Source of the DNA: an uncultured Lachnospiraceae bacterium
Lineage (GTDB): Bacteria > Bacillota > Clostridia > Lachnospirales > Lachnospiraceae
NCBI GenBank assembly: GCA_902789175.1
Contig: CADANF010000002.1
Location: 102,286 to 166,285, forward strand
Length of the DNA stretch: 64,000 bases
Reading direction: 5' to 3'
Numbering within the stretch: position 1 is the stretch's first letter; each line of letters opens with the position of its first letter. Below the pieces are notes generated by a model, which saw only the letters and a list, made by a program, of their open reading frames with translations, searched no databases and was not told where the DNA came from. Of this stretch, positions 24,714 through 37,300 are shown in pieces. The position numbers and the translations under genes are program-made.

Positions 24714-26279
24714 ATGAGAAGGACGAATAACAAAGGCTTCAGCTTAGTTGAACTTGTGGTAGCTATAGCTGTACTGTCTATCTTAATAACACCTATCATC
24801 AATAAATTAGTGGCTTCACTAAAACTTTCTGCTAGAGCAAAAGAGAGTCAGTATGCTTATCAGAATGCCGCATATGTTTACGACTATTTTGATAAAACAG
24901 ATAAATCTACTCTTGATTCGGGCGGAACGTCGGATTTTAGTATTGATTCTACAGCTGTAAGTAATTACAGCTGTAGGCTTTATACAGTGAATGATACTGG
25001 GTCAGGAACAAGTCATAATTATAGTATATTAGATGCAGGAATTGATGTTGATTACTCAGTTACAACATATAATCTTCCGGCGGTAAGTATTAAACCTAAT
25101 AATAATAAGTATACAAGAAGCGTCGATTTGGATGACCTTGATAGTAAAGCCAGAGTAAAAGGATATAATGTTATTTATAATATTCTTTCTGATTCACAGA
25201 ATAAATTAGGAAAGTATGTTCAAGATAATGGTTGGACCTTGCTTGATGATGGGAAAGCTGTAAAATATACAGATGGACATATATCAGCAGTTTTATGTTC
25301 AAAGATGTCTAAAGCTTCAACGAATTATAGCATGCAGGGACTTAATTCTAATACAGTAGCCCTTATTGATGGTACTGAGGCAAACTATGATAAACAGTTT
25401 GCTGCTGATTTAAGAACTGCGATGATTAAAATTGATGCTGATGCAGGATTTACTGATACTGCAACAGTTAATAGCCATATTTCACAGTATTTAGCTACTT
25501 ATGGTGAAAATATCAACAGATATATGGCAATATCAGTAAGAACAATTCTTAGTGCAAATGGTAAACAGGTTGATCATTATCATGTTACTGTCAGTGTTTA
25601 TTTTAACTGCACATCAAATTTCAGAGGAAAAGAATTACCTAAATTTTCTTATGTTGCATATGATAAGGATTTTTATACAACAGAGTCACCAGATGTATAT
25701 CTTATATATGAACCATTTGTAATAGGTAAGGGTGATTCATCTGTAGAAAACTATTCCCCAAATGATTATATAATAACATATGGTGATCAGTATGCATCAA
25801 CTGGAAATCTTCCAAATGGTGGAAAAACTAATCCATCGAAGGTTTATCTCATTAGACCACAAAATACTTGGTTTAACAGTGTATCTAACAGAGCTTCTTC
25901 AACAATAATGACTAGTAATATTTATTATTATAAGAAATCTGGAACATACAATAACAATAAGGTTCGTATCTATCTTAATGAGGTAGTGGATTCAAAAACT
26001 CCGGGAACAGAACAGCTTAAGGTATATACAAATGTTTCTGTTACAGATCAGGGGGATTCGATAATAGTTGGACAGTTTGCTTATGACAACTTTTCATCAG
26101 CATTTGTTACATCTAATATTTTATCATCAGGTCAGAGCCTTAATAAGTACATTGGAACAAACAATATGGCCATAAAGCAGGATGTTAATGACACTGCAAG
26201 ACTTTATGGAATTACAGTAAATATGGAAAATGAGAATGGCTCTGTTATTCATTACACAGGTTCTAAGGAGGCTGATTAA
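24714..26279 (+). CDS. Minor prepilin, PilV/GspI-like position, large C-terminal domain
   Basis: The leader MRRTNNKG and FSLVELVVAIAVLSILITP make a canonical prepilin N-terminus with Glu at +5. The remaining about 480 residues are far longer than a usual minor pilin (150-200) and are rich in Ser/Thr/Asn/Tyr. The gene lies between pilO-like and the E5-less pilin-like gene, matching the PilV/GspI place in minor-pilin operons; that assignment is by position. GGAGGAG precedes the start, and the end of the gene carries the Shine-Dalgarno of the next. Confidence 0.8.
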   Translation: MRRTNNKGFSLVELVVAIAVLSILITPIINKLVASLKLSARAKESQYAYQNAAYVYDYFDKTDKSTLDSGGTSDFSIDSTAVSNYSCRLYTVNDTGSGTSHNYSILDAGIDVDYSVTTYNLPAVSIKPNNNKYTRSVDLDDLDSKARVKGYNVIYNILSDSQNKLGKYVQDNGWTLLDDGKAVKYTDGHISAVLCSKMSKASTNYSMQGLNSNTVALIDGTEANYDKQFAADLRTAMIKIDADAGFTDTATVNSHISQYLATYGENINRYMAISVRTILSANGKQVDHYHVTVSVYFNCTSNFRGKELPKFSYVAYDKDFYTTESPDVYLIYEPFVIGKGDSSVENYSPNDYIITYGDQYASTGNLPNGGKTNPSKVYLIRPQNTWFNSVSNRASSTIMTSNIYYYKKSGTYNNNKVRIYLNEVVDSKTPGTEQLKVYTNVSVTDQGDSIIVGQFAYDNFSSAFVTSNILSSGQSLNKYIGTNNMAIKQDVNDTARLYGITVNMENENGSVIHYTGSKEAD

Positions 26280-26282
26280 AGG

Positions 26283-29200
26283 ATGAAAATTTTAAAAAAA
26301 TTAAAAAAGAAAATCCGAAATACTGGATCAGGCCTTGTACTTGTAGTAGTTGCATTAGGTTTTGTGGGTATCCTTGTTGGAGCTCTTCTTACTGCAGCAA
26401 AACTTCTTGTAGCTCTGCAGCAGTATGAATATAACGCAAGAGATAACTTCAATTATCTGCAGCAGGCTATGAATAAGATCTATCAGAGTATTGGTGAAGA
26501 ATCTAATGTATGCATGCAGAAAGCTTATGAGGATACTCTTAAGTATATGGTTGTTTATAATCCAACAACTAACACTTATGATACAAGGGATGATGCAAAA
26601 GTAAATGAATATTTTAAAGATGTGTTCATGGCAAAACTTGTGTCTAGTAGTGCTCTTGATAAGACTACATTAGCTAGAAACATGCAGGAAGTAATATCAG
26701 GTAATGAAATGGCTAAGCCAAGAGATAGTGCCGGAACACAAACAACTCTTATTTCTAGAGCTGATGCAGAAAAAAATTATAGCATAACTCTTAATGTTAA
26801 TTCTCTTTCAGTTGTAGCCTATGATCTTACAGGGCATCAGATGACTCTTCAGGATGCTAAGAATAATTCAAATAAAGTTGGTAAGTTTGTGATCAGAGGT
26901 GTAGAGCTTACAAGAACTGTGGATTATGCAAGATCAATTTCTGGTCAAGGAAAATATAGACAGACAATAAATACTGATATTGTTATTTCAAGACCTTCAT
27001 TTGATGTAAGATTTGATGTTTCTTCAATTGATTCAAATTCCCTTTTTGATTATTGCATCATTGCAGATTCAGGAATTGAGATTGATGGAACAGCACCTGG
27101 TGGGGTTACTATCGCAGGTAATGTTTATGCAGCGAGCGATTTCTATAATAAGGATTATAATAATTATGATGGAAATCATGGTAATCTTGCTACTGAAGAT
27201 TTAAAAATCTATCAGCAGGAAGATGTTTATCATATGAATAAGGTAAGTAATTATATATATGATGAATCTTCGAGACTCACTTCATTATTTAACAAAAACC
27301 AGTTATTAAAAAACGATGAAACATATCGTACTACTGGAACAACAACAGGTACAGTAGTAGATGATTATTTGTACAATGGTGAGAACCAGTATAGTAAATA
27401 TTCAGGAATATATGTAAATGGTACAAATGTACTTATGGTTTCAGGAAAAGTAATAGTTCCTGGTACAGTAGCAGTTATGAATTCTGGAAATCTTACACTT
27501 AGTGGTATTAATGGTGCGGGAGCTGGAAATTCAGAAATGTGGGTTGATAACCTTTATCTTGGTGGTTCATCTAATGTAACTTCTGGAACTGCCAGCAAGG
27601 GTGGTGCGGTAGCAAATATAAATGCTAACCTGTATGTTCGAGATGATACAACTATTGATGCAGAAGGTGCTGAACTTAAGATCAACGGATCATATTTTGG
27701 TTATAGCAACTCAACAACATCTGATAAGAGAACATTCGTTCCAACTACTGCTAAGGATTCAGATGGTAATTTCATCTACCAGGAAGTTGTAACTAATGGA
27801 AATGAAACCATTATTCAGAACAGAGGACATTATAACAGTAGTGCTATGATCGTAAATGGTCAGGATTCTACACTTGATATTTCGGATCTTAACACTTTAT
27901 ATATTGCAGGTCGTTCATATATTGAATTATCAAGACAAAAGAACGGCACAAAATATGATGAGAACAATAATATTATTGAAACTTATCAGTATAATTCTAA
28001 GACAGGAGATTATAAGACAGGTGAGTCTATTTCTGTAAGAAGTACACAGCTTGCTTATATCCCTCTTAGTAATCCTTCAGCTGATGATAGAGTAGAAGGT
28101 AATACTTACCTTGTAGATATGCCTGATATTTTAAAAACAGCTAATCTTTTTACAAAATATTTTGGATATAATAATTCAGCAAATAAGATTCCTGTAATCA
28201 TGGTTACAGAGAATGTTACAACTGCAGCTGGTACAACAGCTCCAAGAACATTCTGTTATTTTGATTTTAGCTATGCAGCTAAGATGAAGATGTATGATCC
28301 TGACAAGTTTGATAGTGATGTAAAAGCAGATGATCTTTCAGCTTCATTTATTAAAGATTATATGTATTATTTCGACTATTTCGAGAAATATAAAAATAGC
28401 GATCCTAACATCCCTTCAGATGTAGATACAGATATCTTTAATACAACATCTGGAGTTCTTGTAGATCTTACATCTACACTTAAAGATGTAACAAATTATT
28501 CAAGCTTTAAAGCAGGGGAGATTTCTCTTGCATCAGCTGATGATAATACAAGAAATTATTATGCATCAGGTGTACTTACAAAAGCTCTCGATACAGATGA
28601 TACAACAGGAAATATTACTTTTGGTGTTGAAACAGCAAGTGATACAGTTGTAACAACACTTTCAGAAAATTATGATGCTACAGGTTCAGGTATCATTGAT
28701 AGTTCTTACAGTACTGGAACAGAAACAGGACGTCTCTCAATGTCTGATCAGTATTTAAGACACTATAACTATCTTAAGTGGAACTTATCTGACATTGTTG
28801 GATCTGATTCAGAAGCTGCATTTATTAATTCACTTTTAAATGATGCTAACTATGGTGAAGCAGCATTAACGCCTATTAATAAATTCTTTAATTTTGAAAA
28901 GATCCATAATCCAAATGCTACAACAGCTTATGTAAACGAAGTATTTGGTACGGATCATAGAATTATTATATCTGATTCAGATGTTACTATTAAGGACAAT
29001 GATAGTGATGGAATCTTCAATGGTATTGTAATTACCAAGGGTGATGTATTCTTTGATGCTAATGTAAAGACCTTTAATGGACTTATTGTAAGTGGTGGTA
29101 AGGTTTATATTGATAGTAATACACTTGAAAGTATAAATTCTTCTTCACTTTCGCTGGAAGCTATTAACGCATGTATGGTTGCCATTGGTTCAGATAAAGA

Positions 29201-29399
29201 TGAGCAGGCAACTAAGGTACTCGGTTTATTCAAGTCATATCAGGGTTATCTTACATCGACAGCAACAGCAGCTTCTACTCAGGCTAGTGCCGATAATAAG
29301 TTATCAATCACACAGATTGACTATACAAATTATATGGGTTACGAGAACTGGATGAAGAATGTTGAATACGATAACTGGTATAATCAGATTGATTATTAA
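26283..29399 (+). CDS. Very large PilX/GspK-like minor pilin candidate
   Basis: A basic start (MKILKKLKKKIRNTG) is followed by SGLVLVVVALGFVGILVGAL, a pilin-like helix that has Leu rather than Glu at +5 if cleavage occurs after the Gly. This is the feature of GspK and related PilX-type subunits. Helical sequence follows (to about 70), then about 950 residues with beta-helix-like stretches resembling bactofilin repeats (around 388-475: VIVPGTVAVMNSGNLTLSG, NINANLYVRDDTTID) and again near 905-940 (FNGIVITKGDVFFDANVKTF). GspK is normally about 300 residues, so 1038 is extreme. It sits in the minor-pilin cluster, 3 bp after the previous gene. Not sure whether it is processed by the prepilin peptidase. 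Confidence 0.7.
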   Translation: MKILKKLKKKIRNTGSGLVLVVVALGFVGILVGALLTAAKLLVALQQYEYNARDNFNYLQQAMNKIYQSIGEESNVCMQKAYEDTLKYMVVYNPTTNTYDTRDDAKVNEYFKDVFMAKLVSSSALDKTTLARNMQEVISGNEMAKPRDSAGTQTTLISRADAEKNYSITLNVNSLSVVAYDLTGHQMTLQDAKNNSNKVGKFVIRGVELTRTVDYARSISGQGKYRQTINTDIVISRPSFDVRFDVSSIDSNSLFDYCIIADSGIEIDGTAPGGVTIAGNVYAASDFYNKDYNNYDGNHGNLATEDLKIYQQEDVYHMNKVSNYIYDESSRLTSLFNKNQLLKNDETYRTTGTTTGTVVDDYLYNGENQYSKYSGIYVNGTNVLMVSGKVIVPGTVAVMNSGNLTLSGINGAGAGNSEMWVDNLYLGGSSNVTSGTASKGGAVANINANLYVRDDTTIDAEGAELKINGSYFGYSNSTTSDKRTFVPTTAKDSDGNFIYQEVVTNGNETIIQNRGHYNSSAMIVNGQDSTLDISDLNTLYIAGRSYIELSRQKNGTKYDENNNIIETYQYNSKTGDYKTGESISVRSTQLAYIPLSNPSADDRVEGNTYLVDMPDILKTANLFTKYFGYNNSANKIPVIMVTENVTTAAGTTAPRTFCYFDFSYAAKMKMYDPDKFDSDVKADDLSASFIKDYMYYFDYFEKYKNSDPNIPSDVDTDIFNTTSGVLVDLTSTLKDVTNYSSFKAGEISLASADDNTRNYYASGVLTKALDTDDTTGNITFGVETASDTVVTTLSENYDATGSGIIDSSYSTGTETGRLSMSDQYLRHYNYLKWNLSDIVGSDSEAAFINSLLNDANYGEAALTPINKFFNFEKIHNPNATTAYVNEVFGTDHRIIISDSDVTIKDNDSDGIFNGIVITKGDVFFDANVKTFNGLIVSGGKVYIDSNTLESINSSSLSLEAINACMVAIGSDKDEQATKVLGLFKSYQGYLTSTATAASTQASADNKLSITQIDYTNYMGYENWMKNVEYDNWYNQIDY

Positions 29400-29420
29400 T
29401 GCAGAAATGGAGACTAAAGA

Positions 29421-30044
29421 ATGGGGAAAACTTTAAAAAACAATAAAGCATATTCATTCGTCGAGATGATAGTAGTAATAGGTATTCTACTGGTAGTTTC
29501 TGGAATGTCTCTTCTGTCTTTTACTATTATTAAATCAGCTAGAGGACAGGATGCAGCGCTGGTTTTTGATTCGACTATTTCAGAGCTTATTACCCGGTCA
29601 AAGAACATGAATGCGGCAAAAGAAAAGAACATGAAATGGGTTACAGGTGACCAGAGTTATGATTTTGAAACAATAGGTTATACCTTAAAAATCTATTGGG
29701 ATGATGAAGATGAAGTGTATGCTCTCCAATTCGGTGACTATTATGCCGACGATAAGAGTGAGGGAACAAGTGCAACTGGTGGAAAATTAGTTTCTAGAAG
29801 AAGAAGGTCATATTATGGCGATTATAAGTCTCAAAGTCTTACAGGAGATTGTGTTATCTATTACACAATTGAAGGAACTGATACAAGAGTTATGATAGAT
29901 GAAGATCATCCTATTGAGATCAGATATACCAAGAGAGGTTTATGTGTTGATGGCTTTGGAAAATATGAATTCTATAGAAGTGATGGAACAACGCATATTG
30001 CCGATGTTATAGTAAGACGTAACGGAAGCCATGAAGTACATTAA
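29421..30044 (+). CDS. Minor prepilin, FimT/GspH-like
   Basis: The N-terminus MGKTLKNNKA-YSFVEMIVVIGILLVV is a prepilin signal with Ala at -1 and Tyr at +1 in place of the usual Gly-Phe; Glu is at +5. The mature domain is about 197 residues and short compared with its neighbours, as for GspH/FimT/FimU. It is followed 14 bp later by the GspJ/PilW-like gene, consistent with a minor pilin set of four. The assignment to the H-type is by size and position. Confidence 0.8.
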   Translation: MGKTLKNNKAYSFVEMIVVIGILLVVSGMSLLSFTIIKSARGQDAALVFDSTISELITRSKNMNAAKEKNMKWVTGDQSYDFETIGYTLKIYWDDEDEVYALQFGDYYADDKSEGTSATGGKLVSRRRRSYYGDYKSQSLTGDCVIYYTIEGTDTRVMIDEDHPIEIRYTKRGLCVDGFGKYEFYRSDGTTHIADVIVRRNGSHEVH

Positions 30045-30058
30045 GGAGGCGAAGTAGA

Positions 30059-31315
30059 GTGAGTTCAATGAAAAAACGTAATAATAAAGGCGTAACTTTA
30101 GTAGAACTTCTGGTTTCTATGGCTGTACTTGCTGTCCTTATGGTAGCCGTTATTGGTTTTATGACAGCATTCATAAATATATATAGAAATAGAAAAAAAT
30201 CCAGGGCTATCCAGCAGACAGCTCAAAGTATTTATGATAATATGTCTGATGCTATAATGCAGGCGGATGTCATTGAAATAAAAGGTTATACGTATAGTGG
30301 CTCTGGTGAAAAGACACAGGTTGATTTTACTCTTAAAAATGGTTCAATTGCAAATGGATCGATTGAATATGCTTCATACGCTAATACTAATACTACTAAT
30401 CTTAGTGAGTTTACGTGTGATATTACATATAATGGATCTAAATATGTACCATATTATCAGGGTTGGAGAACTTATTATAGTCTTGAGTCCTTTTCAAAGA
30501 AAACTACTAAAATAGATAGAAGTAGTATAGTTTGGAAAGTTGTTCCTGAATTTAAGAAGGTACTCACATTATCAGGTAGTGATATTGCTAATTATATTGA
30601 TTATGTTAATATTCCGGCAAGGGAGTATTATGGATCAAGTATATATTATGATAAACAAGGAAATACGTATTATGAGACATCTACAGATAATATGTATGTT
30701 CAGGTTCCTGCATCAAAGATGACTTTTGTTTCATTTGATTGGAAAGAGACAGGTGCGGTTACGGTATCAGGTAAGAGAAGTTTTCAGTATCTTAAAACTG
30801 GTTCTGCCCCGGTTAATCTATATATTACAGAAATGAAGGTGCATTATAGTGTCCCACTTGACTGGAAATATGCGATTAAGACACTAGAAGATTCTGATGG
30901 AAATCATTATGACGGAGATGAAAGATGGTCAAATATAAGTGGATTTAATTTTCAAATTAGTTCTAACTCGTCAGATGCATATCATTATCTAACATTATCA
31001 AATAATTCCAGTATCATTATTGATCATGATGATGTAACAACCACATATTCATTTGATAAAAATGTAATGAAGGTGTCATCTAAATATAAGTATATGTATA
31101 AACTTGATACATATTCTATAGATGATAAGGAATATACTAACCTTATAAAATATTTAAATATTGGTGGTAAAGATGTTCCTGGTATTATTGCAAGAGTAGA
31201 TGCTGAGAATCAGAGTATTGAACTTGAGATTCATGTAGGAAATGATAAAGAATCATTTGTTTCATCAGGTATTATTAATCTTAAGAACAATAACGTACTT
31301 ATGTATGAAGAATAA
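30059..31315 (+). CDS. Minor prepilin, PilW/GspJ-like (GTG start)
   Basis: The leader is basic (MKKRNNKG) and followed by VTLVELLVSMAVLAVLMVA, with Val at +1 and Glu at +5. The chain then has a long amphipathic helix (RNRKKSRAIQQTAQSIYDNM) typical of PilW/GspJ minor pilins and a 340-residue beta-rich domain. The start is GTG 30059, with AAGGAGG 9 bp upstream; ATG 30068 would be 18 bp away. The product is 418 residues, about twice a usual GspJ. It precedes the giant exported protein by 19 bp. Confidence 0.82.
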   Translation: MSSMKKRNNKGVTLVELLVSMAVLAVLMVAVIGFMTAFINIYRNRKKSRAIQQTAQSIYDNMSDAIMQADVIEIKGYTYSGSGEKTQVDFTLKNGSIANGSIEYASYANTNTTNLSEFTCDITYNGSKYVPYYQGWRTYYSLESFSKKTTKIDRSSIVWKVVPEFKKVLTLSGSDIANYIDYVNIPAREYYGSSIYYDKQGNTYYETSTDNMYVQVPASKMTFVSFDWKETGAVTVSGKRSFQYLKTGSAPVNLYITEMKVHYSVPLDWKYAIKTLEDSDGNHYDGDERWSNISGFNFQISSNSSDAYHYLTLSNNSSIIIDHDDVTTTYSFDKNVMKVSSKYKYMYKLDTYSIDDKEYTNLIKYLNIGGKDVPGIIARVDAENQSIELEIHVGNDKESFVSSGIINLKNNNVLMYEE

Positions 31316-31334
31316 AGAAAGGAAAGTGTAAGGA

Positions 31335-34300
31335 ATGAAAAAAGGTAATTTGAAAATTAAATTAATTGCTTTAGCCGCATTCATAGTTGCAGCTATATCC
31401 TGCGCTTTGTTCCCATTCCTTCTTGCGGATGAGGGAGAAGGTGATTCTTCAACTGGGGTACAGGCACAAGAGGAAAGTAATAATACAAATATCGATAATA
31501 TCATCAATGATAGTAATAATGCTGATATTACTGATTATAAGTATAGGATTGTTGAAATTGGTTCTTCAAAGACACCTTCTGGATTAAAGAAGATAGCTGA
31601 AGAATCAAAAGATTCAGCAACTAATGCTACTAAATCAATATTTAAAGATTATATTATTGATGCTAATAAGAAGGTTACACCAACTATGGCTGCTGGTAAG
31701 GTAGACTATGTTTACTATTATGTTGGCGCTGCAGCTGATCAGACAGATTCAGAGAGAACTTCTGTCTGGTATAACCTTGATGGTAAAGAAGTAAATGAAG
31801 ATACTGTAGCAAATGCAGTAAAGAATGCTGATATGATCTATGTAAGTAATGATCCTTCAGATATGTATACAAAAGAGAAAGATATTACAGAACATGTTAA
31901 GCTTGCTCTTGCAACAGCAGCTACAGGAGATTATGTTCCTTTCATAATCGATAATTTTGCTGAAACAACTGATGATAAAGAAGATGAGCAACAGACTTCT
32001 AGTATTGTAACAGTTGGTCAGCTTGTTAATAATAATTTTGCTAAAAAAGGCAAAAAGTACGCAACTTACGAATATAAAGATTCATATACTTCTATTGAAG
32101 AACTTATGGATCTTTCAACTTCAACAGCTCTTTTTACATCTGTAAATGGTGCTAATCAGATAAATAACAATGTCTGGTCAGTTACAGATGATACAAAAGA
32201 TAAAGATGAAAAGAAATATGTTGCCAAAGTTCTTACTATTTATAATTCAGATAAGTCTTTTACTGGATATATAAAGGAAGCAGCAGGAATCACTTCTGCA
32301 TCAGGAAATGAAAATGTAAAGATTGACGGGGCAGATGTATCTGTTTATAAGTTCAATAAAGATTCATCTTTTGCTAAGAATGGATATTATACCCTTGAAG
32401 CTATTCCGGATTATTTAGTGTTTGATGAAGTAAATGTTAATAGTAGTGCAGCAACACTTAAAGACATGGATCTTTCAAAATATGATTATATCGTTTTTGA
32501 AAGCGGATGTGCCGGGGAGCAGATTAGCGAAGAAATCTATAAAAAGTTTGCTGCTGCAATGGTTGGACGTGTTCATATTCTTTACAGCGAATCACTTAAG
32601 AATACTTCATCAGGAAGTTCTTCATCTTCAGGAAGTGAAACTCCTGTTGATAATAAGGCTTCTAACTATGCATATGTTCTTGATAAGGTTGCTACATCAA
32701 CAGGTGATTCAAGATTTGGTAATGTTCTTGTAACTTCTAAGTCTGGAATGGATGCATACTCTGTTGCAGAAGGTCCTGCTTCAGTTTATGATATAGCAAG
32801 AATCATCATTGCCGGTTCTTACAGAGGTATTGCTGGTACAAACAGTGGTGGTGATACATCAAATGTTTATACAGTACTTGAAATTCAGCCTGATTATCCG
32901 GTTGATTTAGATCTTGCTGGAAAGCTTTATGGTATTAGAAAATTAAATGATAATAAGTCTACATTTGCTGGTAAGACTTGGACATTTTTAGAAGCAAGTG
33001 CAAGAAATCATGGTAACCCTCAGTATGATATTAATGGAAATACTAATCCACATCTTCCAACTGCTTTCTACTATATTAGAACAGATGGCGTATCAAATCT
33101 TAATGCTGATGAGATTTCATATGATGGAACAAAATCTCTTAGTGAGATGATGTCAGATGGTTCTATCGATGATTATCTTGGTACAGCAGACGCTGCAACT
33201 ATGGAAACAGTTGTAGATTATTATAATTGGAGCCTTTCAAAGGCAAAGATTGCTCATGCTACAGGAAGATCTTATGATGAAGTAAATGTTATTCACATGT
33301 CATCAGCTGAATTTAATACTAGTCGTGAAACGCTTCTTGACAGCTATGATGCAATTTACATTGGTGGTGATAATTCAGCTATAAAAGATGAGAGTTTATG
33401 GTTCTCAAAGAAGAATGGACTTGATTATTATACTATGTATTACCATACAGGTGATGCATATAAATATCCATCTGGTGTAAAGGGTTATGTTCAGGATGGA
33501 AATCAGATAGGACTTCTTACCGGTAATGATATTACTCAGGATAAGGAAGAGGAGCTTAGAGAATATATTAATAACGGAATGCCTGTTATTTTAGATAAAG
33601 CTCTTTCTGATGCTTATGATTCATGTGGAAGTGATCATTTACTTGATCCTAATTCTAATATGAAGCATTTCCTTGACTCTGCTAATGCCAAAAAGACAAC
33701 AGATGGTGGAAATGTTCTTTGGTATTTTGATAATAAGAGTACATTTAAGACATATAATGATGGTATCCTTTATGGAACAACCTATAGTGGCTATGCTACT
33801 GTATTTGCAGGTAACTCAAATACAACAGATGGTAAAACTTTAGATTATAAAGGTAATGAAGTAGTAGTTAACTCAACTGTAAATGAAAAGCAGTTAAGAG
33901 ATCTTCTTACTTCAACTAAAACAACAGTTAGACCTCGTCTGGCTGTAACATCACTTACTGCTAATAGTAAGTATGTATCTGCATATAAAGAAGGCGATGA
34001 AAGTACATATCTTACACTTGGTAAGACTGCAGGTGAAAGATCTGTTAAGTTTAATTACTCGATTGGTGGAAACAGTAACAATTTAGAGACTAAGCTTTTC
34101 ATTGATCAGAATGATGATGGTCTCTTTACTGAGACTAAACCTTCAGAAAAGGTTGATTCTGGAGCAGGCAATAAGGGAACACTTACATTTAATGTTCCAA
34201 CATCTTCATATGGTGGAGTTTACTGGAAGATTGAGACTACAGATATTAATACTGGAGCTAAGTCTTCAAAGACTGGTGTATTCCGCGTTAAGAGAAACTC

Positions 34301-37300
34301 TAACCAGAAGAAGGCGGTTATAGATCTTCTTCAGATTATGCCGGCTGTAAATAGAGGTTCAAATTCTCCTGCAACACTTTATTTTTGTACAGAGTGTCAG
34401 ATGGCAAGAGGTATTCTTACAGTTAACAGATGTGGCCCGGTTGGTAAGTATTCACATGATAATCTTGCTGCACTTTCAAGTTCACAGTGGAATAATGAAG
34501 TGAGTGGTATTGCATCAGTTCCTGATTCTACTAATTTTATAGTTAGTGTCATTAAGGCAGATAATCCTGATTATGAATATGATGGAACATCACTTGGTGT
34601 TCATGAGCATAAATTTGGTATTGTAAAATATTATGATGATCTTGAATTTGATGGATTCACAGGTGCAGATGATATCAACTCTAACTGGTTTGATTCCATT
34701 GCAGATGATTATGATGTTCAGGAAACAATTCTTACTACAAGACAGTATGAAGATATGGTTAATACCATTGAAGCTCAGTACGCAGATAAATCTGCTAAAG
34801 AAGCAGAACAGATGATTTCTGATTATGCTACTGAAGCAGCTAAATATCAGAAGTTATATGAAGCTACAAGAAATCTTATTAATGGTGAATATAATGATGA
34901 ATCAAAACGTGATTCAAATTATAAAGAGCTTGTTACATATCTTACTGGTTTAACAGATTCATCTTCAGGTACTGCTAAGGCATTCTTTACTGAAGCTGAT
35001 ATTCTTGCTTATGGTAAGGCATCTGAAAATCTTGATGAATATTTACTTAATAATAGAGAAAATATTGCATCGGCATTTACAGATAAGACAACTCCAGAGG
35101 ATGCAAGAAGAGAAGTTGATTTTGAAACAAACAGTGAGATTGAAAGAGATAAGAGAAGTTATTATGATCTTTATTCTTTGGTTAACAGTGCAAGTTCTGG
35201 AACAGCAGCAGACACTATCTATAAAGCTTATGGACCACTTTATTCAAAGTATAGAGATATAAAGATTTTAGAGCAGTATTTTAAGAATGCAGCTCTTGGT
35301 TATAGATTAATATCTTCTGTTGATACAAATGGTAAGAAGGTAGTTTGTGATCTTGATCAGTCATTCAGCTGTATTGTTCTCGGTGCTGCTGAAAATTTTG
35401 GTAATGATGATATTGCCAGTGGTGCACCAATAAATGCTCTTGTTAAGTATGTTAAGGAAGATAATGATGTTCTTCTTTTCCACGATACACTTACAGCAAG
35501 CAGTGGTAATACAACAAATATGACTAATAATCTTGCATCACTCTTTGGACAGAATGCAAGACATTACGTTAAAGATACTGCCGGTGTTGAGAAGACACTT
35601 GCCGATCAGAAACTTACAATAAAGTATAAGCCTGAATATCAGGAATATACAGCAACGGTTGATCTTCCAGCATCCTTTGGTAAGTCAACAGTTACTATTA
35701 AAGAACAGGGTACTGCTGAATATAAGCTTAAATCTGGACTTGATAGTGGTCATACAATTGATATCACATATGGTAATGGTAAGAATGCTGAGATAACTGG
35801 ACTATCAACATCTGTTGAAAATACAGTATTTACTATCACAAAGGCAGAAAAGGTTTTTGATACAACACAAAAAACTATGGACGTATATTATTATCCATAT
35901 ACAGCGTCAACAAAGTATCAATACGGACAGCATTATTATGACGGAGGAACTTATAGTTTCTTTAAGAGTGGTGATACATATTGGGCAAATACGAGTAACG
36001 GATATAAAGAAGTAGTTAAGAGTAATGATGGTAGATACTATTTTTCAAATAGTCGTAACTATTTTGTAGATATGGATACTATGAAAGTATCAGATAGTAC
36101 TTCCGAAGTTACTTACACTGCTCCTAGTTACAATCTGAAGTTCTATACTTCTGATTCATATCAAAATAATGCTATACCTGATTGGGCAAAAAATAATTAT
36201 ATATTGAACAGTGATATATTTGCAGATACAAATTTAATTGAAGCTAAGCTTGTTAGACCTTGGGGTCAGTTCCTGTATTCTTCAAATTATCGTACTGCTA
36301 GTGTTGAACAGACTCTTGATAAGAATTCAAGTGATAAGAAGGAAGTAAGAATCCAAATAACCTATGATTATGTATCGAATAATAGGTGGAAAAATGAGAA
36401 ATTTAATTATGATGTTCAGTTATATGCTGTTGTAAATAATGATTATAATAATCCAATAAAGCTTAATTATGTAGAAGAGTATTATGATAAGTATGCAGCT
36501 TTTGCAAATTACAGAGCAACATACAGTGATCCTGTTGTCACCACAGAAGGAACACTTCCTGATGGATTTGGTAAGCAGACATTTACAATCAGAGTTGTAG
36601 ATGGAGATAATAATCCAATAGCTGATGAAAAAGTAGATTATGTGCTTAATAAATCTGAAATGTATACCTACCAGAATAGCTCATATTTAGCTGGTGGTGA
36701 TGTGACTGATGCAGATGGAAATGTAGAATTTACTATGGAAAATTCAACATACAACAAGTCAGTAACCGGAATTACTGCTTCTATTGTTAAGGATGGAACA
36801 ATATCTAAAGAAATTGATAACCAGCAGGTAACATTTAAGTTTGTTGATCCAAATGGTAATATCTTAAAAGATACATCATTTACTGTTTCATCTAATAACG
36901 CGGCAAATGCTGACAAGAGCCTTAAGACTGGAAGCAATGGTGAGATAGTTGTAAATGACAATAAGAATTATACTGAAAAGACCGTATCTGCTAGATATAC
37001 TCTTGAAAATGATTATGCTGGTAAGTCAGAAACCTATTATTATAATAAGAATGGTGGAAATTATACTGTAAATCCAACTTCTCTTAACATTAAGAATATT
37101 CCTGAGTATCAGAGTCTCGGTGCAGCAATGGACTTTAACTCTAATATGGGTGGATCAATGTTTAAGTATTCTCATTATGATTATGAATATGCAGAAACAA
37201 ACAATCAGGTTTTACAGCAGGAACATGATGTAAGAGAACAACTTAGAACAGATGGTAAGGGTGGTTCAACTGATAAGGCTACACAGACTAATGTAGGTTT

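Noticed and set aside
31335-31430. Lipobox in the giant protein (Cys in AAISCALF)
   Set aside because: The Cys lies inside the hydrophobic core with no Leu at -3, and a normal signal peptidase site follows.
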